DNA of 64,000 bases from Panax quinquefolius (taxonomy: Eukaryota; Streptophyta; Magnoliopsida; Apiales; Araliaceae): positions 185,168 to 249,167 of the forward strand of contig JAINUW010000495.1 of NCBI GenBank assembly GCA_020205615.1, given 5' to 3'. The notes beneath the pieces were generated by a model. That model saw only the letters and a program-made list of their open reading frames with translations. It was not told the DNA's origin and searched no databases. The stretch's first letter is position 1; every line of letters begins with the position of its first letter. Both the position numbers and the translations under genes were made by a program. Below, piece after piece: positions 21,823 through 33,387 of the stretch.

Positions 21823-22998
21823 TTTATTTTGTTTTATTTGAGATTTTGAATCATGAGAAGGTGCATAGGAAATCTGTGACCTTACGGTTTGAATCCGTGA
21901 GTTTTTCTTATGATCTCCTTCCATTCTCCTATAAATAGGATGCTTAGTTAGAATTGAAAATCCTGTGAAATTAGAGAATTCTTCTTCTGTAATATTAGGC
22001 ATATTTCTTTCGAGAGAGTAGATAATAGTGAAAGTTTTCTTCAAGAATATCCCCTCTATACCAGTTGTAATACTCTTCTTTTCAAGGGAAGAGATGTTAT
22101 TTTTGTTCAATATTAAGCTTGAAATAATATTTTCTTCATACTACATAGTATATAAGTAATATTATTTCGCGTTTGATTTGAATTCTATAATCGTTTTGTT
22201 AAAGTTTTGGCTTCTAAACTCCTTGAAATTAGTAGAATATCCTTGATATTTACGCTTCATCCGATATCTTCTTATGGAAATATTATTACGAGCATTCTTG
22301 ATAAGTTTTAACTTTTTTATCTTGGGAGTACTATTTACGGGGGTTCTTATTCTCAATCTTATTCACTCAAGTACTATTCATTCACGGTACTATTCATGAT
22401 AAAAATTGATTCATTTTTAGTCCAAATTATTTTTTGGTACAATATTATTCTTGAAATTTACTCCTGAAAGTAGTATCGTATTTCTACAATTTGGGACGTT
22501 ATTGATTTACGGATAAATTAAATTATAAATCTTTAAAATTTATCCTTGAACTTCTTTTATTGAATTCTTATATCATTGTCATCATCCTCATTTTTATATT
22601 ATGTTGAAAGTAAATCATGGCTGTAGTGCATAGATGGACTTGGTATGATAATGACGAGGGATTATTCGGTATAATCATGGTAGTAATGTTACAAATGATG
22701 AGGTAAAAAGTGATTTGATGATGTGGATTATTTATTAAGGTGAGTCTTAGAGATAAAAGTGATGAAAATCCTTTTAAATCATAGAAGATAGTAGATTTTA
22801 TGCTCTACTTGACTCTTACAATGGATTGCTTATTAAGCATTGCAGTTAAACTTGATGTTGGTTATATTTTATCGGTTTAACCTTTGTTGAAAGCTAACAA
22901 TAAATTATTACGCATTATCTTAGTCGTAATATTTCTTAATGGACTAGTTGAGCTCACCCTTTTGCTTTCATTGTTCTCTTAGGGAAATGAAAGAGCGT
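20846..22998 (+). repeat. Gypsy-2 5' LTR, left part
   Basis: Matches the 3' LTR from its first base. It is interrupted after AGCGT (22994-22998) by the solo LTR. Contains a (TA)n run at about 21770-21817 that is longer than its 3' LTR counterpart (31755-31782) and a TATA box. One copy of the 'GTAGTGCATAGATGG' unit (22620-22740) is present where the 3' LTR has additional units. Confidence 0.9.
21930..21937 (+). promoter_or_regulatory. TATA box, Gypsy-2 5' LTR
   Basis: TCTCCTATAAATAGGATGC, identical in core to the 3' LTR copy at 31897-31904. Transcription from here would run into the inverted solo LTR at 22999. Confidence 0.7.
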
Positions 22999-24059
22999 TG
23001 TGGCGCCCAAAATAGGTATACATCACCTATTAAAGTCGCAAAATACGTAGTATGAGAACACAAATACAATCTTAAATATACAACAAGAGCTACGAGTTTT
23101 AATACAAATATTGTCTTCTAGACAATATCTACTCTCATAATAAGTCCTCATTACATTTATTATCACACTATTTTATAGAATAGTGAGGACTACTAAGACA
23201 CCATCTCTGGGGAGATGAGTTCCTCCATTTCCCAGCTAGTCCTAGTCCATTACGTTCTTATTTCTGAAGAAACGGTGAAAGAAAGGGTGAGCTCAACTAG
23301 CCCCGGTAAAATATTATGACTAAGATAATGCGAGAATAAATTATCATTAGTCTTTAACAATGTTAAAGCGATAAAATATAATAGACATCAAGTTTAAGCT
23401 GCAGTGAACAAGCAATCCATTAAAAGAGTCCAATACAAAATAAAATCTACTATCTTTTATGATTTAAAGGTTTTCATCACTTTTATCATTGGGACTCGAC
23501 TTAATAAATAATCCACATCATCCTACACTATGGCCAAGGATATTCATTAGTATCACGACCACAAATTATTCATACTATGGGCGAGGATATTAGTGTGTAT
23601 TCGTCGATGGTTATGATCATGCCAACAATCTGTCCATCGATGCGTCACGGACCGATGAGGACTTTTACCACATCATTTGTAACATTACGGTCATGATTAC
23701 CTTTGAATAATTCACGGTCATAATCATACCAAGTCCATCTACACTCATCGCCACAGATGACTTTCAAAAAAAAATATAAACATGAGGATGATGATGATGA
23801 TATAAGAATCGATAAAACAAGTTCAAGAATTAATTTATTCAGGAACTAATAACGTCAAATTGTCAACATGGTTATTCTTTGTAGAGTAAAATTCAAGAAT
23901 GCTTAGAAGAAATATTTTCATGAAAAGATCTTTGGATGAAGCCTTAAATATCGATGATATTCCACTAATTTCATGGAGTATAGAAGTCAAAAACTTGACC
24001 AACCAAGTGGTATAATAAAGAATGGAATAACAAAAGAAATCACCGTGCATGTGGCACTT

Positions 24060-24560
24060 CTCATGACGGAGTTATTCGATAGAATAATAAATAACGGAAC
24101 GGTCAAGGCGAAATTACACCGCAAGCGAGGATGTTCAACAGAATAATAAAGAATGAAATAACAATAGAAATCACCATGCATGCGGTACTTGCGATATAAA
24201 GGTTATTCAGCGAGAATACTAAATAATGGAACGGTCGGTGAAATTCAGACCGGCGACAGGATATTCTAACGAGAATAATAAAAAGCGGAACCCGGTCGGC
24301 GTAAAACTCATGTAGACATGATATTACAAAAGAATAATAAAAAAGCGGAACCAAGTCCGTAAAAAGCATACATACATGATATTCAGCGAGAATAATAAAA
24401 AGCGGAACCCAGTCCAGGCGTAAAATCAATGAGTGATATATTCAACGATTATAATAAAGAATGGAATAACGGAAGAATTTCACCAAGTATAGGGTAGCTT
24501 GGCGTATAAAGGTTATTCAATGCGGAATAATAAAGAATGGAATAACGAAGTTCTCTTCGT
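24060..24560 (-). repeat. Tandem array in the solo LTR
   Basis: About seven imperfect units with GAATAATAAA, AGCGGAACC, GGCGTAAAA and GATATTC cores. This is more units than in the Gypsy-1 LTRs. Confidence 0.75.
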
Positions 24561-24710
24561 GAATCTGAAAAGAAATAATACCCCTTACCTTAAGAAGAAG
24601 AGTCTTTGGATGTAGGAGTAGTGAAGTAGTGAGAATACTTTTCTTCTTTCTCTATAATTTCTCTCTCAGAGTTTCGGTGAATTCGTAAGAAATAATGAAG
24701 GAATGAGCTT

Positions 24711-24718
24711 TATTTATA
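24711..24718 (-). promoter_or_regulatory. TATA box, solo LTR
   Basis: The minus strand reads TCTATAAATAAAGCTCATTC, as in the Gypsy-1 LTRs. It faces the Gypsy-2 TATA box 2.8 kb away. Confidence 0.6.
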
Positions 24719-25745
24719 GAAGAATGGAATTGATAGTAACTAATTAATGAGCGGTCCAGATTGATTTACTTTTAATCGGACGATCCAGTATTTAAAGAAA
24801 AATATTTTAAATAAAATATAATATATTCTATTTATAATCTAATAAAAGCGAATAACTTTATAAAAGTATTACATTTTATATAAAAAAGATTTTACTATCG
24901 AAAACACTATATCACGAGCCTTATGCAAAACACTATGCATAATAAAATATAATATATTCTAATTATTGTCTAATAAAAGCGAGATAACTTTATAAAAGTA
25001 TTACGCTTTATATAAAATTTTTCTTATTAGCTTTAATAAAGCGAATAACTTTATAAAAGTATTACATTTTTATATAAAAAGCTTTTCTGTTTTATTACAT
25101 TAATAATACTAATAAAACCAAAATTCATCATCATTATTAGTATTCACACTATTAATCGACCGAAGTCGTTCCCGAGGAAGAGAGGGCTTTCCGATAAGGA
25201 TTTCTCCACAGTGGCGCATGCAATTAGGTGACCAAACCTCTCATTAGCGAGAACTTACTGAACATCGTTAATATTGCAAATAATAATATTAATAACTTTG
25301 TCATCTCAATTATTTATTTAATAATATATAAAATATCGACAATAATTGAATAAAACTTAATGACTTCTCACGTAAGCATCAATAATCAATATCGTATTGC
25401 TACTTATGGAACCACGCGTATTCTTATACTTTTACTATTGAGTAGTTCGATAGTATTAGCAGTAAAACATCCTCCGTTATTTTCAATAAAATATTTTTGT
25501 CATTTTCTCGATCCAAATAATAATTCTTTTGTAGGGTCCACCAATGATTATTGTAAATAAATGCGAATATTCCTGTTAAAGCGAATATTCCCGAGCCAAT
25601 CGAATATTATATAACAACTTGCGTACTTTGCAAAATTTATAAATATTACCCACAACTATAATATTATATCAAATTTATTCCATAATATTCAAAAATGATA
25701 ATTATAGAAAATTCATTTTTATTCATAAAAGTTGGGGTCTTCTGA

Positions 25746-26014
25746 AGCGTAGCGAAGACTAGTCGGGGAGCGGGTGTGGTCGGTCGGATGATAGCATTAA
25801 TGATCCTCACTATTCATGAAATAGTGTGATAATAAATGTATTGAGGACTCCATTTGAGTTGAATACTATCTAGAAGACAATATTCTTATTAAAACTCTCA
25901 GTTTATGTTTCGTCGTATTTTACACGACAATTGTATTATTAAGTTGTATTTGAATTTTGTATCATATATTTGGCGACTCAAGATGGGTGATGTATACCTA
26001 TTGGGGGTGTCACA
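25746..26014 (+). repeat. Gypsy-2 5' LTR, right part
   Basis: Starts with the second AGCGT and continues AGCGAAGACTAGTCGGGGAG, matching the 3' LTR at about 33122 onward, and ends GGGTGTCACA at 26014. Without the insertion this LTR is about 2.42 kb against 2.56 kb for the 3' LTR. Confidence 0.88.
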
Positions 26015-26015
26015 G

Positions 26016-26029
26016 TTGGTATCAAAGCT
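26016..26029 (+). promoter_or_regulatory. Primer binding site, Gypsy-2
   Basis: TTGGTATCAAAGCT lies one base after the LTR end; initiator-methionine tRNA type. Confidence 0.85.
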
Positions 26030-26201
26030 TAGGGATATAATCCCTGGCTGAGATGTGAGACAAGAACTAGGAGGGGAGAGACGGGGAATTCCTTCGCAAG
26101 TATGACCTACCCAAGTTTATTTGGTATTTAATTGGTCGGTCATAGTATATGGATAATATGTGACATGTCAATTAACCCTTGTTTTGTGGCAGTATTTAAA
26201 A

Positions 26202-27320
26202 ATGACATCTGAGAATATTGAGAATAGCAATTAAGCACAGGAGACCGTTGAGTCACCACATATCAATAATCCGGATAATGTGCATCAGGAAGGCAACAAT
26301 CCTCATGCAAACAATAACACCGATCAAATGATGAACGATGGAATGTTCAGAGGCTTTATGCAATTCATGCAACATCAGGCGAGAGCGGCTCCTGTCCAAA
26401 ATGCAGGTGGAAACACTAGCAACTCTGGACGGTCACCGCTAAATAGTTCAAGGAGCTGGGACCACTGTAGTTTTTGGGAGAGCCAAAACCACTTGAGACG
26501 GAGATGTGGATAAAGTAGATCAAGAAGATATTTGATGTTTGGGATGCTCCGAGGAGCAAAAGGTTCCCTTTGCCACCATAATGTTGTGAGCAGAGGCAGA
26601 TTACTGGTGGGAATCTGTAAAGCGTAAATAACCTACCGCACTGAATATGTCTTGGGAGAAGTTCAAAGAACTGTTTAATGACAAGTACTTTCCCAAAAGT
26701 ATTCGTCACATAAAAGAGGTAGAGTTCATTAAGCAGGAACAAAACAATATGATCGTATCGCAGTACGAGGCCAAGTTTGTTGAGTTGTCCCGGTTTACGT
26801 CCCAATTAGTTGATAATGAGGAGAAAATGACGCGGATGTTTCTAAGAGCTTTGAAACCCGAGATACGTCAATACCTTATCTCTCACAAACTTTGATTGTA
26901 TTCAGATGTTGTGAATAGGGCTCAGTTATTGGAGCGCGATAATGAGTCAACCCAACCAAGAGAGAGCAGTTGACAAAATGATATCTGATGGGTAGCCATC
27001 GTGAAGCGATGACAACAAGCGTGGAGGAATCAATGCGTACGAAATGGTAACCACTTGGTGGTAATCATGGCCAAGACAATAAAAGTGGACATTTCAAAAA
27101 GGGAGATTCAATGATGATGGAAAGGCGTCAACACCAACAACCGTTGTTAAGGAAGGAAACGACCACCTATCATATACTTCAAATGCAAAGGGGAGGACAC
27201 ATCGGTCCAAACTACGCGATGCGATCAAAGCATGTTACAATTGTGGAAGAGAAGGTCACCTAGCCCAATTTTGTCGTTTCACAGAAGACAAGTGCAATTT
27301 GGGATGGAGGCACCGATGGG
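26202..27320 (+). pseudogene. Gypsy-2 gag
   Basis: ATG 26202 (MTSENIENSN), then a TAA twelve codons in. The same frame continues HQEGNNPHANNNTDQMMNDG and MFRGFMQFMQHQARA. The gag core follows in another frame: MSWEKFKELFNDKYFPKSIR, FIKQEQNNMIVSQYEAKFVE, LSRFTSQLVDNEEKMTRMFL at 26647-26895. A CCHC knuckle CYNCGREGHLAQFC lies at about 27225-27270. Gag packages element RNA in cytoplasmic particles. At least three frame changes break it, and Gypsy-4 carries the homologous region. Confidence 0.85.
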
Positions 27321-27411
27321 TAGTTCCAAAAAGTCGAAAACCGATGAGTTCGAGGAGAAGCGTTTGTCGTAACCTCCCAGAAAGCAAGGAACCTGAACGA
27401 GTTCATCACGG

Positions 27412-27783
27412 GTAAGCTTATCATAAACTCTAGCGAACTATGTACCTTATTTGATATCGGTTCTACCCATTCTTTTATTTCTCTTACTTGCGCTCAACGT
27501 TTAAATTTGACTTTGGAGAAATTAGACTTTGACTTAGCTATTTAAACTCCGTTGGGAGAAACCTTCATTACATCCACTGTTTATAAGTGTTGTTTGGTTC
27601 AAATCGGTACCCTCACATTACCTGTCGATCTTATTTCATTGAAAATACTTGAATTTGACATAATTCTAGGGATTGATTGGTCAACTACTCATCATGCAAA
27701 AATTTATTATTTTCATAAGCTTGTTAGCTTTCATATTCCTAACCAACCTATTATGCGAATTCAAGTAACCAAACCACTAAAAT
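27412..27783 (+). pseudogene. Gypsy-2 protease
   Basis: GKLIINSSELCTLFDIGSTH, SFISLTCAQRLNLTLEK, then DFDIILGIDWSTTHHAK. The pattern of an aspartic protease is clear, but the catalytic D-T-G is D-I-G here, and a stop interrupts the chain near 27544 (AIYxTPLGETFIT). Gypsy-4 keeps DTG at the same place. Confidence 0.85.
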
Positions 27784-27899
27784 GAATCATTGTCATCTCA
27801 AGCTATAAAGCTATTCGTTTATTGAAAAAGGATGTCAAGCATTCTTAGCTCATGTGTCATGATTTAAACAAAAATACGTCGGCTTTTTGAATGATATTT

Positions 27900-28860
27900 C
27901 TATTGTTAATAAATTTCTGGCGTATTCCACGGAGAACTTCCGACCTACCACCGGGCGTGAAATCGAATTTTGTATTGACCTTGAACTCGATACAAAACCC
28001 ATTTTCAAAGCCCATATCGAATGGCTCTATTGAAACGGGAGTTAAAGACCCAATTGTAGGAATTGTTTGAAATTGGCTTTATTAGTCTAGTATATCTCCT
28101 TGGGGTGCTCTTGTTCTATTTATGAAGAACAAAGATGGGAGTATGCGACTTTGTATTGATTATCGGGAGTTGAATCATGTCACCATCAAAAATAGGTACC
28201 CATTGCCACGTATTGATGACCTATTTGACCAGTTGTAAGGCACCAAATTCTTTTCAAAGATTGATCTTCATTCCGGATATCACCAATTGAAGATTAAAAC
28301 TGAAGACATTCCAAAGACGACTTTTAGAACTCGGTACGGGCATTATGAATTCCTAGTCATATCTTTTGGATTGACTAATGCTCCTACTGCCTTCATGGAT
28401 ATGATGAACCGAGTATTCAATGAATATTTGGATCATTTTGTGGTTTTTTTATTGATGACATTCTCATATATTCCAAAAGCCATGAAGATCATGAGCAACA
28501 CTTGAGGCTGATACTCCAAAAGCTTCGTGAAAATAAGCTTTATGCCAAGTTAAAGAAATGAGAATTCTGGCTTGAGGAAATAGCATTCCTTGGGCACGTG
28601 ATATCAAGCCATGGAATATCTATTGACCCGACAAAGATTGAAGCTATTCAAAGCTGGGAGTAACCTAAATCGATGGATCAAGAAATCGTAGCTTTCTTGG
28701 CTTAAATTTGGTTATTATCGAAGATTCGTAGAAGGGTTTTCTTGAATCACTACTCCATTAACTTAGCTAACTCGAAAAGATACAAATTCAGTTGGAGCGA
28801 GAAATGTGAGAAGAGTTTTCAAGAACTCAAGAGGAGACTCATTTAAGGCACTTACGTGAT
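27900..28860 (+). pseudogene. Gypsy-2 reverse transcriptase
   Basis: [52 protein letters not shown], stop, [59 protein letters not shown], with the active-site FIDD broken by an indel in a T run at about 28443-28449. The connection ([15 protein letters not shown]) follows with more frame changes. Confidence 0.88.
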
Positions 28861-29120
28861 ACCATCTAACTCGGAGGGATTTGTCATCTCTGGTGATGCT
28901 TGAGCAAAGGGTTAGGATGTGTTCTCATGCAACATGGAAAAGTCATAGCCTATGCCTTTCGACAACTCAAAGAATATAAGAGGAATTATCCTATTCGTGA
29001 TCTAGAGTTAGCAGCTATTGTTTTCGCACTAAAGATCTGGACGTATTACCTGTAAGAAGAGAAGGTTGAGATCTATACGGATCATAAAAGCCTTAAATAT
29101 TTCTTCACTCAAAAGGAACT
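28860..29120 (+). pseudogene. Gypsy-2 RNase H
   Basis: Segments near 28880-29110 read [61 protein letters not shown]. These carry the Asp/Glu positions expected in Ty3/gypsy RNase H (DA, E in LE, D in TDHKSL). Stops are present. Confidence 0.8.
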
Positions 29121-29124
29121 CAAC

Positions 29125-30319
29125 ATGCGGCAACAACGATGGCCTGAGATGTTGAAAGATTATGATCATACCATCCAATACCATCTTGGAAAGACGAACG
29201 TGGTAGCTGATGCATTGAGTAGAAGATCATATGCGGGTACAAGTGCAATATTGTCAACGGAAAGGCCCATTTTGTATAACTTACAAAGTTTGGAGATAGA
29301 GTTAAAGACTCCAGGGACCCACGTGATGATGGCGAATATACGAGTAGAACTGAATTTAATCGATAAAGTTAAAGCTGCTCAAGCTACAAACCTGCAACTG
29401 ATGAGTATGAGGAATAAAGTACAAGAAGTTGCTATTTCGGAAGCAAGAATCGATGAAGAAGGAATACTTAGAGTCAACTCCAGACTTTGTTTAACTTACG
29501 ACCCTGATTTAAAGTATAAAACTCGTGATGGAGGCGCACAACACACCATTTGCAATCCATCCTGGGAGTACCAAAATGTATCATGATCTTCGACATATAT
29601 TTTGGTGGAGCAATATGGAGAGAGAGATCACAGAGTTTATCTCAAGGTGTCTACATTGTCAACGAGTCAAGGCGGAGCATCAAGTGTCAAAAGGTCCATT
29701 GCAACCACTTAAAATTCCAGAATGAAAGTGGGAGCACATTACCATGGTATTCATTATTGGTCTTCCCAAGGTTTCTCAAGGCATAGATGCAATTTGGGTC
29801 ATTATTGATAGATTGACCAAGTCTGCTCATTTCTTACCTATACGAGAAACTTATACACTTGAACGTCTTGCTCGTATGTACATAAACGAGTTTATAAGAT
29901 TGCATGGTATGCCAGTATCCATAATTTCTGATCGAGACCCAAGATTCACTTCAAGATTTTGGGTTAGTTTGCAAAAAGCTATGGGCATGGATTTACGATT
30001 TAGTTCGACTTATCATCCTCAAACGGACGGGCAGTCAGAGAGGACTATTCAAACTCTTGAAGATCTATTAAGACTCTGTGTCCTTTACTTCAAGGGTAGT
30101 TGGGACAAGTTCTTACCAGTGGTGGAGTTTTCCTACAACAACAGTTATCAAGCAAGTAATTGCATGGCTCCATTCGAGGTGTTGTATGGAAGAAAGTGTC
30201 GTTCTCCAGTATGCTGGGATGAGGTGGGTGAAGCAATGTTGTTGGGACCAAAGTTGGTACGTATGACTACGGAAAAGAATCAAATGATCTTACAACGTAT
30301 AAAAACCTTACAAGATTGA
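29125..30319 (+). pseudogene. Gypsy-2 integrase
   Basis: [15 protein letters not shown] tether [29 protein letters not shown], then the zinc domain [17 protein letters not shown]... CLHCQRVKAEH. The catalytic core at 29744-30319 is a clean 191-residue frame: [15 protein letters not shown] (Asp), [14 protein letters not shown] (Asp), [19 protein letters not shown] (Glu) and [20 protein letters not shown]. Only the zinc domain and core joins are frame-shifted, so this is the best-preserved part of Gypsy-2. Confidence 0.9.
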
Positions 30320-30326
30320 CAAAAGA

Positions 30327-30790
30327 GTTCTGCTGATCTTCATCGAAAGGACGTGGAATTCGATATTGGAGATCATGTGTTATTACGTGTTGCTCCATGG
30401 AAAGGAGTTACGAGATTTGGAAAGAGATGAAAGCTCAATGCTCGATTCATTGTCCCATTTTTAATCCTAGATCGAGTAGGAACTGTGGCCTATAGACTCG
30501 CTTTACCGACAAGTATGTCTCGTATTCATAACGTTTTTCACATATCCATGTTATGTAAATATGTAAAAGACCCGAACCACATTATTAAGTTAGAAATGGA
30601 TGAAATATCAGAAGATTTAATGTATGAAGAGGTTCCTGTTAAAATCTCGGATAAGAAAGAGCATATTTTACGCTCCAAGGTTATACCTTAAGTCAAAGTT
30701 TTGTGGAGAAACTACGATGTTGAGGAAATGACCTGGGAGTTATAATCTCAAATGAAATCAAGGTATCCTCACCTATTCATCATACCGGTA
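30327..30790 (+). pseudogene. Gypsy-2 integrase tail and chromodomain
   Basis: VEFDIGDHVLLRVAPWKGV, VAYRLALPTSMSRIHNVFHI, SDKKEHILRSKVIP, stop, VKVLWRNYDVEEMTWEL, stop, and SRYPHLF. The 'VLWRN..VEE.TWE' block is the type of chromodomain found at the C-terminus of Tekay/Del-like chromoviruses, thought to steer integration to heterochromatin. Two stops lie inside it. Confidence 0.8.
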
Positions 30791-30818
30791 TATACCCTAA
30801 TTAGAGGGCAAAATTTCA

Positions 30819-30831
30819 TATGAAGGGAGGT
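30819..30831 (+). promoter_or_regulatory. Polypurine tract, Gypsy-2
   Basis: ATATGAAGGGAGGT sits immediately before the 3' LTR start TGTAAGACC at 30832. Confidence 0.8.
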
Positions 30832-31746
30832 TGTAAGACCCCAACTTTTATGAATAAAGATGAATTTTCTATAAATATCATTTTGAATATTATGGAGTGA
30901 ATTTGATATAATGTTATAGTTGTAGGTAATATTTATAAATTTTGCAAAGTATGCGAGTTTTATATTATATTCGATTGGTCGGGAATATTCATTTTTGAGG
31001 GAATATTCGTGACATGCAGGCTTACAATCATTAGTGGAGGACCCATAATAGAATTATTGTCGAATTGAGAAAATGACAAAATATCTTTTATAAAATAACG
31101 ACGAAAGTTTTGAATTAGCATTGAAATAACAGGTGTTAAAAGTACAATAATACGCGTGGTTGCATAGTACCACATGGTATTGATTATTGATGCTTATGTG
31201 AGAAGTCACTCAATTATACTCAATTATTGCTACAGTAATTGTTGCATCATATCTCTCATATTATTGATTCAATTATTGTCACAGTATCATTTGCATAATA
31301 TTTTATATTATTAAATCAATAATTGAGACGACAAAGTTATTATTATTATTATTTGCAATATTGATGATGTCTAGAAGTTACATCGAGGAGAGGTTTGGTC
31401 ACCTAATTGCGCTTGATCAGGAAAAATCCTTATGGAAAGCCCCTCCTTCAAGGAACGACACAGTGCGTTAAATATTGCGAATTATAATAATGATGATAAA
31501 TGTTGAGGGAATTTTTATGAAATATTTGTTGTAAATTTTGCTTATTATTTGGATTTCCACTTACCCATTTTTCAAAAATAATCGGTAGAAAGTTATTCAG
31601 TATGTATATAATATGGTAAGATCCACCAGTGACGATGACATGTAGGTGGGAGGGAAACACGTGGGGCCCACATGTGGAAGAAAAAATGAAAGGGGTTTGG
31701 ATTTTGGAATTCACGGGTGGGTGGATGTTTTTAAATAAACATGTGG

Positions 31747-31786
<40 letters not shown>

Positions 31787-33387
31787 TTTTATTTTTGTTT
31801 TATTTGAGATTTTCAATCACAGAAGGTACGTAGGAAATCTGTGACCTTACAGTTTGAATCCGTGAGTTTTTCTTAACAATACTCTTTCCATTCTCCTATA
31901 AATAGGATGCTTAGTTAGAATTGAAAATCACACCAGAATCAGAGAATTCTTCTTCTATAATATTGAGCGTATTTCTTTCGAGTTTTAGAAAGCTTTGAGA
32001 GTAGATATTAGTGAAAGTTTTCTTCAAGAATATCCATTATACCGGTTCGAATACTCTTTCTTTTCAAGGTAAGGGATGTTATATTTGTTCAATATTATTG
32101 AAATAATATTTTCTTCCATACTACTGTAGTATGTAAGTAATATTATTTCATTTTGATTTTGAATTTATAATCATTTTGTTAAAGTTTTGGCTTCTAAACT
32201 CCATGAAATTAGTAGAATATCCTTGATATTTTGCGCTTCATCCAAGATATCTTTTCATGGAAATATTATTACGAGCATTCTTGATAAGTTTTAACTTTTT
32301 CATCTTTAGAATACTATTCACGGAGTTACTATTCTCAAAGTCTTATTCACAAAGTACTATTCACTCGAAAGTCTTATTCATTAGAGTCTTATTCATGATA
32401 AAAATGATTCGTTTTCGGTCCAAATTATTTTGGTACAATATTATTCTTGAATTTTACTTCACAAAAGCGATGATCGTGTTGACAATTTGGACGTTATTGA
32501 TTTACGGATAAATTAAATTATAAATCTTTAAAAATTTATCCTTGAATTTGTTTTATTGAATTCTTATATCATTGTCATCATCCTCATGTTTATATTATGT
32601 TGAAAGTCATGTGTGGCTGTAGTGCGTAGATGGCCTTGGTATGATTATGATTAGGGATTATTAAGATTATAATCATGGTAGTAATGTTACAAATGATGTG
32701 GTAAAAGTCCTTATTGGCCCGTAGTGCATTGATGGAAAATTGTTGGCATGATCATGACCATTGAATATCCTTGGCCCGTGGTGCATGGATAATTTGTGGT
32801 CGTGATACTAAAGAATATTCTTCGCCATAGTGCTGGGGCGATTCGATGATGTGGATTATTTATTAAGCTGAGTCTCAGCGATAAAAGTGATGAAAAACCT
32901 TTTAAATCATATAAGATAGTAGATTTTATGCTCTACTTGACTCTTCTAATGGATTGATTATTTCGCTGCAGTTAAACTTGATGTTTGTTATATTTTATCA
33001 GTTTAACACTGTTGAAGGCTAACGATAAATTAATCTGCATTATCTTAGTCATAATATTTCTTACTGGGAAAGTTGAGCTCACCCTTTTGCTTTCATTGTT
33101 CTCTTCAGGAAATGAGAATGTAGCCGGGACTAGTTGGGGAACGAAGTGACGGTCCAGATGATAGCATTAATAGTCCTCACTATTCTATGAAATAGTGTGA
33201 TAATAAATATATTAAGGACTCCATTTGAGTTGAATATTATCTAGAAGACAATATTCTTATTAAAACTCTCAGTTTATGTGTCGTCTTATTTTACACGATA
33301 GTTATATTATTAAGTTGTATTTGAATTTTGTACCATGTATTTGGCGACTCAAGATGGGTGATGTATACCTATTTTGGGGGCATCGCA
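30832..33387 (+). repeat. Gypsy-2 3' LTR
   Basis: 2,556 bp. Contains a TATA box, short repeats of the (G/A)TACTATTCAC type near 32308-32400, and at 32632-32850 three imperfect units with GTAGTGC(A/G)T(A/T)GATGG-like cores, more than the 5' LTR has. Confidence 0.9.
31897..31904 (+). promoter_or_regulatory. TATA box, Gypsy-2 3' LTR
   Basis: CTCCTATAAATAGGATGC. As a 3' LTR promoter it could read out into the copia LTR and Tat-I sequence. Confidence 0.65.

Larger units (their letters stand above)
22999..25745 (-). repeat. Solo LTR of the Gypsy-1/2/4 family inserted in the Gypsy-2 5' LTR
   Basis: Starts TGTGGCGCCCAAAATAGG and ends GGGGTCTTCTGA (family end GGGGTCTCACA, slightly changed). A perfect target duplication AGCGT lies at 22994-22998 and 25746-25750. 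It is opposite in orientation to its host LTR, contains an enlarged about 65-bp-unit array (24060-24560) and a TATA box at 24711-24718, and is about 2.75 kb long. No internal sequence remains, so it formed by LTR-LTR recombination or an equivalent loss. Confidence 0.9.
20846..33387 (+). mobile_element. Gypsy-2: complete-structure Ty3/gypsy chromovirus with a nested solo LTR
   Basis: LTRs start TGTAAGACCCCAACTTTTAT and end in (G/T)CA. The perfect target duplication GAGTA lies at 20841-20845 and 33388-33392. Order: 5' LTR (20846-26014, with a 2.75 kb insertion), primer site, gag, protease, RT, RNase H, integrase, chromodomain region, polypurine tract, 3' LTR (30832-33387). All domains are present but frames are broken by stops and indels. 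Gypsy-1, Gypsy-4 and the solo LTR belong to the same family by LTR ends and coding sequence. Confidence 0.92.

Noticed and set aside
28441..28460. Programmed frameshift at the T run in Gypsy-2 RT
   Set aside because: The shift falls inside the catalytic FIDD motif, where a programmed shift would destroy the enzyme; Gypsy-4 reads through with the expected length.
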